Shown here: piece by piece, positions 1 through 4,838 of the stretch | Numbering within the stretch: position 1 is the first letter of the stretch | Layout of the letters: each line of letters begins with the position of its first letter | NCBI GenBank assembly: GCA_035493195.1 | Contig: DATJIM010000346.1 | Coordinates: forward strand, 1-11,613 | Length of the DNA stretch: 11,613 bases | Origin: Schlegelella_A sp035493195 | GTDB lineage: Bacteria; Pseudomonadota; Gammaproteobacteria; Burkholderiales; Burkholderiaceae_C | Direction: 5' to 3' | Position numbers and translations under genes: made by a program | The notes under the pieces: generated by a model | Told to the model about the DNA's origin: nothing | Database searches by the model: none | Seen by the model: only the letters and a program-made list of their open reading frames with translations

Positions 1-142
1 CGCCGGGGAGGGCCTCGCTGTGAAAGTACTCGCCACCGTTGTCCGCGCGGAGCGGAAGTCCCAGTGCGCTGACGTAGAGATTCCGGCTCGCTTGAGGATC
101 TGGGGCGACAACCGCGAAGCCGGAAACGAATTCGATCTTCAT
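1..142 (-). CDS. VOC-family (glyoxalase/bleomycin-resistance fold) protein, partial
   Basis: The first 47 codons of a minus-strand gene are visible; the rest lies beyond the left edge. The N-terminus (MKIEFVSGFAVVAPDPQASR, then NLYVSALGLPLR) has the pattern of the first beta-alpha-beta unit of vicinal-oxygen-chelate proteins: a short strand carrying the first possible metal or substrate position, an 'ASRNLYVSALGL' helix corresponding to the usual 'a..FY.d.LGf', and then a strand containing EYFHSE. The start is well supported by AGGAGG about seven bases upstream of the ATG. VOC proteins include lyases, dioxygenases and antibiotic-binding proteins, so the reaction cannot be assigned from this fragment. 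No His occupies the classical first metal position, which may mean a non-catalytic or divergent member. The family call is fairly safe; the function is unknown. Confidence 0.75.
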   Translation of the reverse strand, partial: MKIEFVSGFAVVAPDPQASRNLYVSALGLPLRADNGGEYFHSEALPG

Positions 143-512
143 CTGCCGCCCTCCTGCTGCCGCTTTGGCCTAACGCGATGCAGGGCGCACCTGCGCCGTA
201 CTCCGCCTCATTCTGCGCGCTAGCGGGGTCGGCTGCGACCTAACAAGGATCTGCTCGCCAGTGCTGCAAGCGTGCGGGATAGCAGAAAACGTTGAACGCA
301 CGGTTCCCGCAATTTGTCGCCGCGCAATCTTGCAGCGGGATACCGCTTCAGACTGATCTGCGACGCTCGACTTCGAGCGACGGATGTCGGTGGACGCCAA
401 AAGCAGTCAACGACTGATTTCCAGGAGCCAGCAGCCGCTCTGCGTCGGGGACCGACTCCTCCAGCGAGGGCAGAGCCGTCATCGGCTCCATCTGTTCAGT
501 GCGACCGAGAAG
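143..512. other. Intergenic region without a recognisable gene
   Basis: About 370 bp lie between the 3' end of the ferredoxin gene and the 5' end of the VOC gene. The stretch at roughly 230-420 is less GC-rich than the genes, and no reading frame in it resembles a known protein. It contains three short inverted repeats: 184-197 (GGCGCA/TGCGCC, close to the VOC start and so a possible operator), 364-379 (CGCTCGA/TCGAGCG) and 473-488 (described separately). The VOC promoter should lie here on the minus strand, but I cannot place it with confidence. Confidence 0.6.
473..488 (-). terminator. Candidate hairpin terminator after the ferredoxin gene
   Basis: GAGCCG (473-478) and CGGCTC (483-488) form a perfect 6-bp stem with a four-base loop, 25 bases past the ferredoxin stop codon. 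No T-run follows on the minus strand, so it could equally be an mRNA-stabilising hairpin or part of a factor-dependent end. Confidence 0.35.
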
Positions 513-845
513 TCACTCCGGTTCCTCGTCCAGCAGATCGGCCTTGTGACGAACCTGCGCCCAGCGTTCGGCGTCGGCCAGGGCGGGCTTGCGGCGGGTG
601 ATCACCGGCCAGCGCACGGCGAGCCTGGCGTTGATCGCAAAGTACTGCTGCTGGTCCGCCGGCACGTCGTCGCCGCGGTAGATCGCATCGACCGGGCACT
701 CTGGGATGCAGACTGCGCAGTCGATGCATTCGTCAGGATCGATGACGAGCATGTTCCGGCCTTCGCGGAAAGCGTCGACCGGGCACACGGCGACGCAGTC
801 GGTGTACTTGCACTTGATGCACGACTCGGTGACGACGTGCGTCAC
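513..845 (-). CDS. fdxA: 7Fe-8S ferredoxin (FdxA / Azotobacter FdI type)
   Basis: This is a 110-residue soluble electron carrier predicted to hold one [3Fe-4S] and one [4Fe-4S] cluster. The cysteine pattern C9-x2-C12-x4-C17-x3-C21-P, then C40-x2-C43-x2-C46-x3-C50-P, matches Azotobacter ferredoxin I. By that template C9, C17 and C50 bind the 3Fe cluster and C21, C40, C43 and C46 the 4Fe cluster. The extra cysteine of FdI after the 'CPVD' motif is Ala here. The roughly 50-residue C-terminal tail, with the WP and DAERW motifs, is typical of this family and rules out a short 2[4Fe-4S] ferredoxin. The start is GTG, which shares bases with the TGA of the truncated hemoglobin upstream (GTGA), and a GAGGGGG lies 10 bases before it. 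Translation is therefore probably coupled to the hemoglobin. The family call is very secure; the redox partner is inferred from the overlap. Confidence 0.95.
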   Translation of the reverse strand: MTHVVTESCIKCKYTDCVAVCPVDAFREGRNMLVIDPDECIDCAVCIPECPVDAIYRGDDVPADQQQYFAINARLAVRWPVITRRKPALADAERWAQVRHKADLLDEEPE

Positions 846-1318
846 GGCGACGAAGCCCCCTCGGTCGGCATCAAGTCGCGCGGCGGCTGCTCGGGGCGCC
901 GATGCAGCTGATAGCCGTACCAGAGGCTTTGCGCGATGCGCTCGGCGAGTTCGTCCGCGCGCGCCTGCAGTGCGGCGTTCCCCTGCGCTGCCGTCGTCGT
1001 CCTGAAGACGCCGAGCCAGCGGGAAAAGTGCGCGGCGTCGAGACCGGGCAGGGCGCTGTGGACGGGCATCGGCGTGCCGCGATAGCGCCCGGTCCTGCGC
1101 AGCGCCGTCGACCAGAAGTCGACCATCTTGGGCAGGTGCCGGTCCCAGTCGCGCACGTGGCGCGCGAAGATCGGCCCGAGAACCTCGTCGTCGCGGATCC
1201 GCGAGTAGAAGTCGGCGACCAGGGCGACGACTTCGTCCTCGCCGCAGAGCTCGGCCTTCGTGCTCGCCTCGGTCGCGGTCGACGCCTGCGCTCGCTGCGG
1301 CGCACTCGATGATTCCAT
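842..1318 (-). CDS. Group III truncated hemoglobin
   Basis: A 158-residue 2-on-2 globin, probably cytoplasmic and binding O2 or NO through heme. The key positions line up with Campylobacter jejuni Ctb: Tyr38 (B10, in DFYSRIR), His61 (E7, in DRHL), His87 (proximal F8, in GTPMPVHSAL) and Trp101 (G8, in HFSRWLGVF). The spacings E7-F8 (26) and F8-G8 (14) are the same as in Ctb, while the loop between B and E is four residues shorter. The DFWSTAL and GRYRGTPM stretches are group III hallmarks. There is an N-terminal extension of about 19 residues relative to Ctb, but no alternative start codon lies within it, so the ATG is kept despite a weak ribosome site. The stop overlaps the ferredoxin start (GTGA). 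Roles proposed for the family are NO detoxification and O2 handling under low oxygen; the role here is inferred. Confidence 0.92.
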   Translation of the reverse strand: MESSSAPQRAQASTATEASTKAELCGEDEVVALVADFYSRIRDDEVLGPIFARHVRDWDRHLPKMVDFWSTALRRTGRYRGTPMPVHSALPGLDAAHFSRWLGVFRTTTAAQGNAALQARADELAERIAQSLWYGYQLHRRPEQPPRDLMPTEGASSP

Positions 1319-1356
1319 GCCGGTTCAGAGGATAGGCCGGGCCCACGAAACAGCGC

Positions 1357-1370
1357 TTGTGACAGCGCAA
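1357..1370. promoter_or_regulatory. FNR/CRP-family-like dyad upstream of the hemoglobin-ferredoxin pair
   Basis: TTGTG-ACAG-CGCAA is a near-symmetrical 14-bp site of the form TTGnn-N4-nnCAA used by FNR/Dnr/Nnr-type regulators, centred about 45 bp before the hemoglobin ATG. It lies in the divergent gap shared with the AhpD-like gene. A direct repeat of ACAGCGC (1350-1356 and 1362-1368) overlaps it. One site of this degeneracy can occur by chance. Confidence 0.3.
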
Positions 1371-1444
1371 AGACCCCGTCGGCGCCGGCTCCTTGCCGGT
1401 GGCGTCGCAACGCGATCGGCCGCGCGATCATGCTTGGGCTTGGG

Positions 1445-1462
1445 CGCCAGCCCTCGCTGGCG
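1445..1462. repeat. Inverted repeat before the AhpD-like gene
   Basis: CGCCAGC (1445-1451) and GCTGGCG (1456-1462) form a perfect 7-bp stem with the loop CCTC, ending about 30 bases before the start codon of the AhpD-like gene. It could be an operator or a 5' leader hairpin; the ribosome site itself is not in the stem. Confidence 0.4.
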
Positions 1463-1493
1463 TCGCCAACTCTCGTCGCATGAGGAGTCAAAC

Positions 1494-1841
1494 GTGGAAG
1501 GTCCGATGTATCCGCAATGGTCGCTCGATCTCCAGCGCAAGCGTCAGGAACTCGCCCCTGAGGCAGCCGCCGCGTTCAAGGCGTTCAACGAAGCAGTGTT
1601 CGCCGACGGCGCCTTGCCGGCGAAGACCAAGGAGCTGATCGCCGTCGCCGTCGCGCACGTGACGCAGTGTCCGTACTGCATCCGCGGCCACACCCGCAGC
1701 GCGCTGCGCAAGGGCGCGACTCAGCAGGAGCTGATGGAGGCGATCTGGGTCGCCGCGGAGATGCGCGCCGGCGCCGCCTTCGCGCATTCGGCGCTCGCGC
1801 TCGACACGATGAATGCCGTCCACCAGCCCGGCGCAGGCTGA
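1494..1841 (+). CDS. AhpD-like alkylhydroperoxidase (carboxymuconolactone decarboxylase family)
   Basis: A 115-residue CMD-fold protein that probably reduces peroxides, or relays electrons to a peroxiredoxin, through a redox CxxC pair. The catalytic layout of AhpD is retained in spacing and identity: Glu47, Cys59, Cys62 and His66 (in CPYCIRGH) correspond to Glu118, Cys130, Cys133 and His137 of Mycobacterium tuberculosis AhpD. The second AhpD histidine between the cysteines is Tyr here. I chose the GTG at 1494 because GAGGAG sits six bases upstream; an ATG at 1506 is in frame but poorly spaced. The gene stands alone on the plus strand, diverging from the truncated hemoglobin and converging with sdhB. 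The shared divergent gap suggests, without proving, co-control with the hemoglobin-ferredoxin pair under oxidative or nitrosative conditions. The peroxidase assignment is good at family level. Confidence 0.88.
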   Translation: MEGPMYPQWSLDLQRKRQELAPEAAAAFKAFNEAVFADGALPAKTKELIAVAVAHVTQCPYCIRGHTRSALRKGATQQELMEAIWVAAEMRAGAAFAHSALALDTMNAVHQPGAG

Positions 1842-1846
1842 CGCGA

Positions 1847-1861
1847 ACGCCGGAGCGGCGT
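1847..1861. terminator. Candidate bidirectional hairpin between convergent genes
   Basis: ACGCCG-GAG-CGGCGT is a perfect 6-bp stem with a three-base loop in the 44-bp gap between the stops of the AhpD-like gene and sdhB. No T-run flanks it on either strand, so terminator function is tentative. Confidence 0.35.
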
Positions 1862-1885
1862 CACGAACGCTGCATCAGTACGCGG

Positions 1886-2659
1886 TCATCGCGGCACGAT
1901 CGGAGGGTGCGTGTGCAGCGCGCCGTCGTCACCGCCGGCCCTGGCAATCTTCAGCCTGATCCGCTCGATCGCGCTCACCGGCTCGAGGCCTTTGGGGCAC
2001 ACCTCGGCGCAGTTCATGATCGTGCGGCAGCGAAACAGGCGATAGGCATCGTCGAGATCGTCGAGCCGCGCCTCGGTCGCCCGGTCGCGGCTGTCGAAGA
2101 TGAAGCGATACGCCTGGATCAAGCCGGCCGGTCCGACGAACCTGTCCGGGTTCCACCAATACGAAGGGCACTGGCTGCTGCAGCACGCGCACAGGATGCA
2201 CTCGTAGGCGCCGTTCAGCCGCTCGCGCTCCGCCGGCGACTGCAGTCGTTCCTTCTCGGGCGGCGGTTCCGGGTTGACGAGCCACGGCGTTACCGAGTGG
2301 TACTGCGCGAAGAAGCGAGTCATGTCGACGACCAGATCGCGGATCACCGGAAAGCCCGGCAATGGCCGCACGGTCACCGGCGAGCGAAGCGTGCGGACCG
2401 GAGTGATGCACGCCAAGCCATTGCGGCCGTTGATGTTCATCGCGTCGGAGCCGCAGACGCCCTCACGACACGACCTCCTGAACGACAGCGTGCTGTCCTG
2501 TGCCTTCACCGCCAGCAGCACGTCAAGCAGCATGTGGTGCGTGGCGCCCGGCTCGATCTCGTAGTCCTGCATGCGCGGCTGTGCGTCGCGTTCCGGGTCG
2601 AAGCGGAAGATCGACAGTCTCATCTTCGGATCAGGCATTCTCGATGCCGCGCTGGTCAT
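1886..2659 (-). CDS. sdhB: Succinate dehydrogenase iron-sulfur subunit
   Basis: A 257-residue electron-transfer subunit of respiratory complex II, passing electrons from the flavoprotein to the membrane quinone. The [2Fe-2S] ligands are C64, C69, D72 and C84 (CREGVCGSD...GLAC). The [4Fe-4S] ligands are C154, C157, C160 and C221, and the [3Fe-4S] ligands are C164, C211 and C217 (CILCACC..QC, CRTIMNCAEVCPKG). The SYWWNPDRF stretch carries the quinone-site Trp. The position equivalent to E. coli SdhB His207 (usually CHxIMNC) is Arg212. The C-terminus runs about 20 residues past the usual end (AGGDDGALHTHPPIVPR) and looks disordered. The ATG overlaps the sdhD TGA (ATGA), so translation is probably coupled. 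Unlike the normal sdhCDAB order, no sdhA precedes or follows. Identity as SdhB is certain from the motifs. Confidence 0.96.
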   Translation of the reverse strand: MTSAASRMPDPKMRLSIFRFDPERDAQPRMQDYEIEPGATHHMLLDVLLAVKAQDSTLSFRRSCREGVCGSDAMNINGRNGLACITPVRTLRSPVTVRPLPGFPVIRDLVVDMTRFFAQYHSVTPWLVNPEPPPEKERLQSPAERERLNGAYECILCACCSSQCPSYWWNPDRFVGPAGLIQAYRFIFDSRDRATEARLDDLDDAYRLFRCRTIMNCAEVCPKGLEPVSAIERIRLKIARAGGDDGALHTHPPIVPR

Positions 2660-2997
2660 GCCGCGAGCGGCAGCACGATCGCAAGTGTCCAGACGGCGAG
2701 GCCGACGAGAACCGCGGCCAGCGCGCCGAGCAGGAACCGGCGCAGAGCGGCCGGCCGGGCGTAGTCCAGGAGCACGTCACGGAGCCCTACCCACACGTGC
2801 GCGAGGAGCGCTGCTGAGAAGGCGAGCGTTGCGACCTGCAGCGCCGGGTTCTCGAAGCGGCTGCGCCACTCGGCATAGCCAGCGGGCGCGCGCAGCCAGA
2901 ACGAGGCGAGCGCGAAGACCAGGAAAGCGAGGATGGCGACTGCGCTCACCCGCTGCACCAACCAGGCGCGGATGCCTGTGAAGGCGGTCGTGTTCAC
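2656..2997 (-). CDS. sdhD: Succinate dehydrogenase membrane anchor subunit D
   Basis: A 113-residue membrane protein with three hydrophobic segments (about 13-35, 52-73 and 88-110). With SdhC it anchors complex II and forms the heme b and quinone pocket. His67 in AHVWVGLRD matches the E. coli SdhD heme-region histidine (H71), and Asp78-Tyr79 in LLDYARP match Asp82-Tyr83 at the quinone site. A start at GTG 2995-2997 is chosen because it gives the usual short N-terminus before RAWLVQRVSA, overlaps the sdhC stop as GTGA, and is preceded by a GGGGG-type ribosome site. Sequence conservation in this family is low, so the call rests on these few residues, the length, and the position between sdhC and sdhB. 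All residues I can check for quinone binding are kept. Confidence 0.92.
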   Translation of the reverse strand: MNTTAFTGIRAWLVQRVSAVAILAFLVFALASFWLRAPAGYAEWRSRFENPALQVATLAFSAALLAHVWVGLRDVLLDYARPAALRRFLLGALAAVLVGLAVWTLAIVLPLAA

Positions 2998-3368
2998 AGT
3001 AAAGCCCCCGCGGTGACGATCGCGACCACGGCGCCGCCGACATTGGCGACCCAGGCGCTTCGACGCGCGGCGGCAAGTGAGGAGCCGATCTGCAAGTCGC
3101 TCGCGAGATGGCGAAGGCCGGCGAGAACGTGGTGCGCGAGCGACCAGACCACGACGATCGCCGCTGCCTTGCCGAACGGCGAGACAAGCAACGCGTGAAC
3201 GCGCGCGAAGCCGGCCGGGTCGCGCAGCGACAGATCGAGCAGCCAGGCCGCCGGCGGAACGCTCGCCGCAAGAACCACGCCGCTGATCCGGTGGCCGATC
3301 GAGGTCCACGCACCGACCGGCATGCCGATCCGGAGCACGTTCAGGAAGACAGGGCGTCGCGAGCTCAT
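2994..3368 (-). CDS. sdhC: Succinate dehydrogenase cytochrome b556 / anchor subunit C
   Basis: A 124-residue integral membrane subunit of complex II. It begins RPVFLNVLRIGMPVGAWTS, the usual opening of SdhC, followed by SIGHRISG with Ser23 and Arg27 at the quinone-binding positions (E. coli Ser27 and Arg31). Three hydrophobic segments lie near 29-48, 66-86 and 104-124. His80 in HHVLAGLRHLASD is the predicted heme b ligand (E. coli His84). The ATG at 3368 gives the expected N-terminal length; no strong ribosome site precedes it. It is the first gene of the minus-strand sdhC-sdhD-sdhB unit, and its promoter should lie in the roughly 160 bp between it and the decayed hsp20. That stretch contains a large hairpin at 3459-3490. 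The stop codon overlaps the sdhD start. Confidence 0.93.
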   Translation of the reverse strand: MSSRRPVFLNVLRIGMPVGAWTSIGHRISGVVLAASVPPAAWLLDLSLRDPAGFARVHALLVSPFGKAAAIVVVWSLAHHVLAGLRHLASDLQIGSSLAAARRSAWVANVGGAVVAIVTAGALL

Positions 3369-3458
3369 GGGCACGAAGGCGAACACTCGGCAATGAGTAT
3401 GCCGTCTCAGCGTTGCCTCGATCTTCGATGAATCGGGATCCTGGCTCAGCACGCACGA

Positions 3459-3490
3459 GCGGCGAAAGTGCGGACTGCGCACCTCGCCGC
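3459..3490. repeat. Large imperfect hairpin upstream of sdhC
   Basis: GCGGCGA (3459-3465) pairs with TCGCCGC (3484-3490), and inside it GTGCG (3468-3472) pairs with CGCAC (3478-3482) around a five-base loop. This gives 12 paired positions with only a 2/1 internal mismatch. It sits 91-122 bases before the sdhC start and about 40 bases after the end of the hsp20 remnant. It could be the old terminator of the remnant gene or a leader structure of the sdh transcript. No T-run follows on the minus strand. Confidence 0.5.
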
Positions 3491-3532
3491 GGAGAAGCTC
3501 GATGCTGTCCCGGAGGTCTGACTCGCTTGCCG

Positions 3533-3815
3533 TCACTCGACGTCGAATCGCACGGCTTGGAGAACCGAACCGCCTTGCGACGCTCACGTGCAGAACGCCA
3601 TCCCGGAACTTCGCCTCCGCCTTCGGGTCGATTCCCGGCATGAAGGCGACCACCTGGACCGAATTTGGCGTGCTGCCGACGTTCCCCGCCGGGAAGGCCC
3701 CGCAGGTCGGGCCGCGGATGCTCGCCCCGACTCCGGGCAGGAGCACGTCTTCGAGATGCTTGCGAGCGACCCTGTTCAGAGGCGTCACGCCCCTTGAATC
3801 GCGGGGCTGCAGCAC
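3533..3815 (-). pseudogene. Decayed Hsp20 (small heat-shock protein) gene
   Basis: Reading the minus strand from 3815, the peptide contains SIRGPTCGAFPAGNVGSTP and then NSVQVVAFMPGIDPK, the normal opening of a proteobacterial Hsp20 alpha-crystallin domain. It then jumps directly to AEAKFRDGVLHVSVARR, which belongs to the end of that domain (usual form A.Y.dGVL.i..pk). About 55-65 residues of the core are therefore missing by an in-frame deletion at about 3621. After VARRF the frame runs on with no Hsp20 match. A neighbouring frame instead gives QAVRFDVE and a TGA at 3533-3535, a plausible original C-terminus, so a frameshift is likely as well. The remnant is in the same orientation as sdhC and diverges from the intact hsp20. 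It belongs to a different Hsp20 subtype from that gene, so it is not a simple recent duplicate. The left limit assumes the frameshift. Confidence 0.8.
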
Positions 3816-3820
3816 CTATT
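3793..3820 (+). promoter_or_regulatory. Candidate heat-shock sigma (sigma-32) promoter for hsp20
   Basis: CTTGAAT (3793-3799) matches the -35 consensus CTTGAAA at six of seven positions. After 13 bases comes CACCTATT (3813-3820), which matches CCCCATTT at about five of eight. The predicted RNA would start near 3827 and have a leader of about 110 bases before the hsp20 start codon. Placement in front of a heat-shock gene raises its plausibility. Confidence 0.5.
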
Positions 3821-3911
3821 TTTTTCGTTCGGTAGGCGACCCGGCGGAGCGCGTCGGGCGGGCGAAGTTCTTGCCTATTTCGAACTGCGCGCCTGCTTCG
3901 ACCGAGCCGTC

Positions 3912-3937
3912 TGGGTCGCGTGGAAAGGAGCGACCCA
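3912..3937 (+). promoter_or_regulatory. Hairpin enclosing the hsp20 ribosome binding site (candidate RNA thermometer)
   Basis: TGGGTCGC (3912-3919) and GCGACCCA (3930-3937) are perfect 8-bp complements around a ten-base loop. The loop and first right-arm base hold the ribosome site AAAGGAG (3924-3930), and the last paired base is the A of the ATG. The stem therefore occludes the start codon's first base and the spacer, and would open on heating. No U-rich anti-Shine-Dalgarno stretch pairs with the AGGA itself, so it is not a classical ROSE or fourU element. Confidence 0.5.
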
Positions 3938-4437
3938 TGACCAATTTGACGCAGCAGGTGAAGCAAGGTGCAGGGCAGGCGCTGGCGTCCTTGTCGCAAG
4001 GTTGGCGCGAGCTCCGGGCGCGCGCCGACAACGCGCTGACCCACTTCCAGGGTCGCCGTGCCGATGGCGACGAAGGCTCCGACAGCGAGTTGCCCTCGCT
4101 CGGCAGCTGGGGCTTCATGGTCGCCGACGTGGTCAACAGCAAAGACCGCGTCGTCGTGCGCCTCGAGGCGCCCGGGCTCAGCCACAAGGACTTCACCATC
4201 GAGCTGAAGGACAACGTGCTTTGCGTCGCTGGCGAGAAGCGGATCGAGCGCGAATCGAAGGACGACGGTCAGCACGTCTTCCAGTGCGCCTACGGCAAGT
4301 TCCGGCGCGACATCCCGCTGCCCGCACCGGTGGACCCGGATCGGGCGAAGGCGAACTATCGCGACGGCGTGCTCCGGATCACCTTGCCGAAGTCAGAGGG
4401 CGCCCAGCCGAGTCGCTTTGCCGTGCAAGTGAAGTGA
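3937..4437 (+). CDS. Small heat-shock protein, Hsp20/alpha-crystallin family
   Basis: A 166-residue ATP-independent chaperone that holds unfolding proteins. It has a variable N-terminal arm (1-56, with a helical, Gln/Ala-rich start), an alpha-crystallin domain at about 57-152 containing VVRLEAPGLSHKDFTIEL and the conserved ANYRDGVL at 139-146, and a short tail with VQV (163-165), an I/V-x-I/V-type motif used for oligomer assembly. The start is chosen from AAAGGAG six bases upstream; the frame is open further upstream but shows no family similarity there. A heat-shock-type promoter candidate (3793-3820) and a start-site hairpin (3912-3937) suggest both transcriptional and translational heat control. 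The small secreted-protein gene follows after 29 bases with its own strong ribosome site, probably in the same transcript. Confidence 0.95.
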   Translation: MTNLTQQVKQGAGQALASLSQGWRELRARADNALTHFQGRRADGDEGSDSELPSLGSWGFMVADVVNSKDRVVVRLEAPGLSHKDFTIELKDNVLCVAGEKRIERESKDDGQHVFQCAYGKFRRDIPLPAPVDPDRAKANYRDGVLRITLPKSEGAQPSRFAVQVK

Positions 4438-4466
4438 CAGTCTTTTCATCAGGAAAGGAGATCACG

Positions 4467-4781
4467 ATGAAACCCTCGAAGGTGAGTGTGACCAAACCGG
4501 TCTTCATTGCAACGATCGCGGCCGCCGCGCTGGTCGCGGCCATTCCGGCGCAGGCCGACGAACAATACAGGGAAGACCGGGCGTACTGCATGTCGGGGCA
4601 GGCCAGCGAAGCGCGCGACCTTTGCCTGACGGAGGCTGCAGCGGCGCAAGCCGAACGGCAGCGTGGCGCGCATGCGATGTCGCACCGCAAGCACGCGAGC
4701 GGCATGCGAAGCGGCGACAACAGCGCCGAGAGCAAGGCGGCCGATGACAACACCAAGGCGGCCGACAGCGCCACTCGGTGA
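4467..4781 (+). CDS. Small secreted two-cysteine protein of unknown function
   Basis: A 104-residue protein with a clear Sec signal peptide: Lys-rich start, hydrophobic core VFIATIAAAALVAAI, and cleavage expected after AQA (residue 30). The mature part is short and hydrophilic. It opens with YREDRAYCMSGQASEARDLC, where Cys41 and Cys53 probably form a disulfide, continues LTEAAAAQAERQRG, and ends in a low-complexity charged tail rich in Ala, Asp, Ser and Lys. The 'C-x11-C-L-x-E-A-A-A-x-A-E-x-x-R-G' pattern resembles small uncharacterised periplasmic proteins I know from Burkholderiales; I cannot name a function. The ribosome site AGGAAAGGAG, six bases before the ATG, is very strong. Its position 29 bases behind hsp20 suggests stress-induced co-expression. 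An envelope-stress role would be inference only. Confidence 0.85.
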   Translation: MKPSKVSVTKPVFIATIAAAALVAAIPAQADEQYREDRAYCMSGQASEARDLCLTEAAAAQAERQRGAHAMSHRKHASGMRSGDNSAESKAADDNTKAADSATR

Positions 4782-4790
4782 GGTTTCGGT

Positions 4791-4838
4791 GGCCGGACCT
4801 TCGCACCCTCGGTCGCTGACGGTGCCGAGGGTTCGGCC
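4791..4838 (+). terminator. Candidate terminator hairpin after the hsp20 unit
   Basis: ACCCTCGG (4805-4812) pairs with CCGAGGGT (4825-4832) around a 12-base loop. An outer GGCCG (4791-4795) can pair with CGGCC (4834-4838). The structure lies 10 bases after the stop of the small secreted protein. The following bases are not T-rich, so it may act weakly or with Rho. Confidence 0.45.

Noticed and set aside
238..297. Integron attC-like boxes (ACCTAAC at 238-244 and GTTGAAC at 291-297, with GCCTAAC at 168-174)
   Set aside because: The outer boxes are only partly complementary, the internal stem is reduced to a five-base match, and no integrase or cassette gene is present.
170..601. Open reading frames of 70-95 codons on both strands in the gap left of the ferredoxin
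   Set aside because: Arg/Ser/Pro-rich translations with no family pattern or ribosome site; typical chance frames in GC-rich DNA.
513..1370. A single 285-residue protein ending in the ferredoxin
   Set aside because: The upstream part is an out-of-frame reading of the truncated hemoglobin; the real ferredoxin starts at the GTG at 845.
1667..2764. A 365-codon plus-strand frame across the sdhB region
   Set aside because: It is the antisense shadow of sdhB, with very biased Arg/Ala/His composition and no domain.
2656..4275. A 539-residue minus-strand frame ending in SdhD
   Set aside because: Only its last 113 residues are SdhD; the rest is out-of-frame sdhC, intergenic sequence and antisense hsp20.
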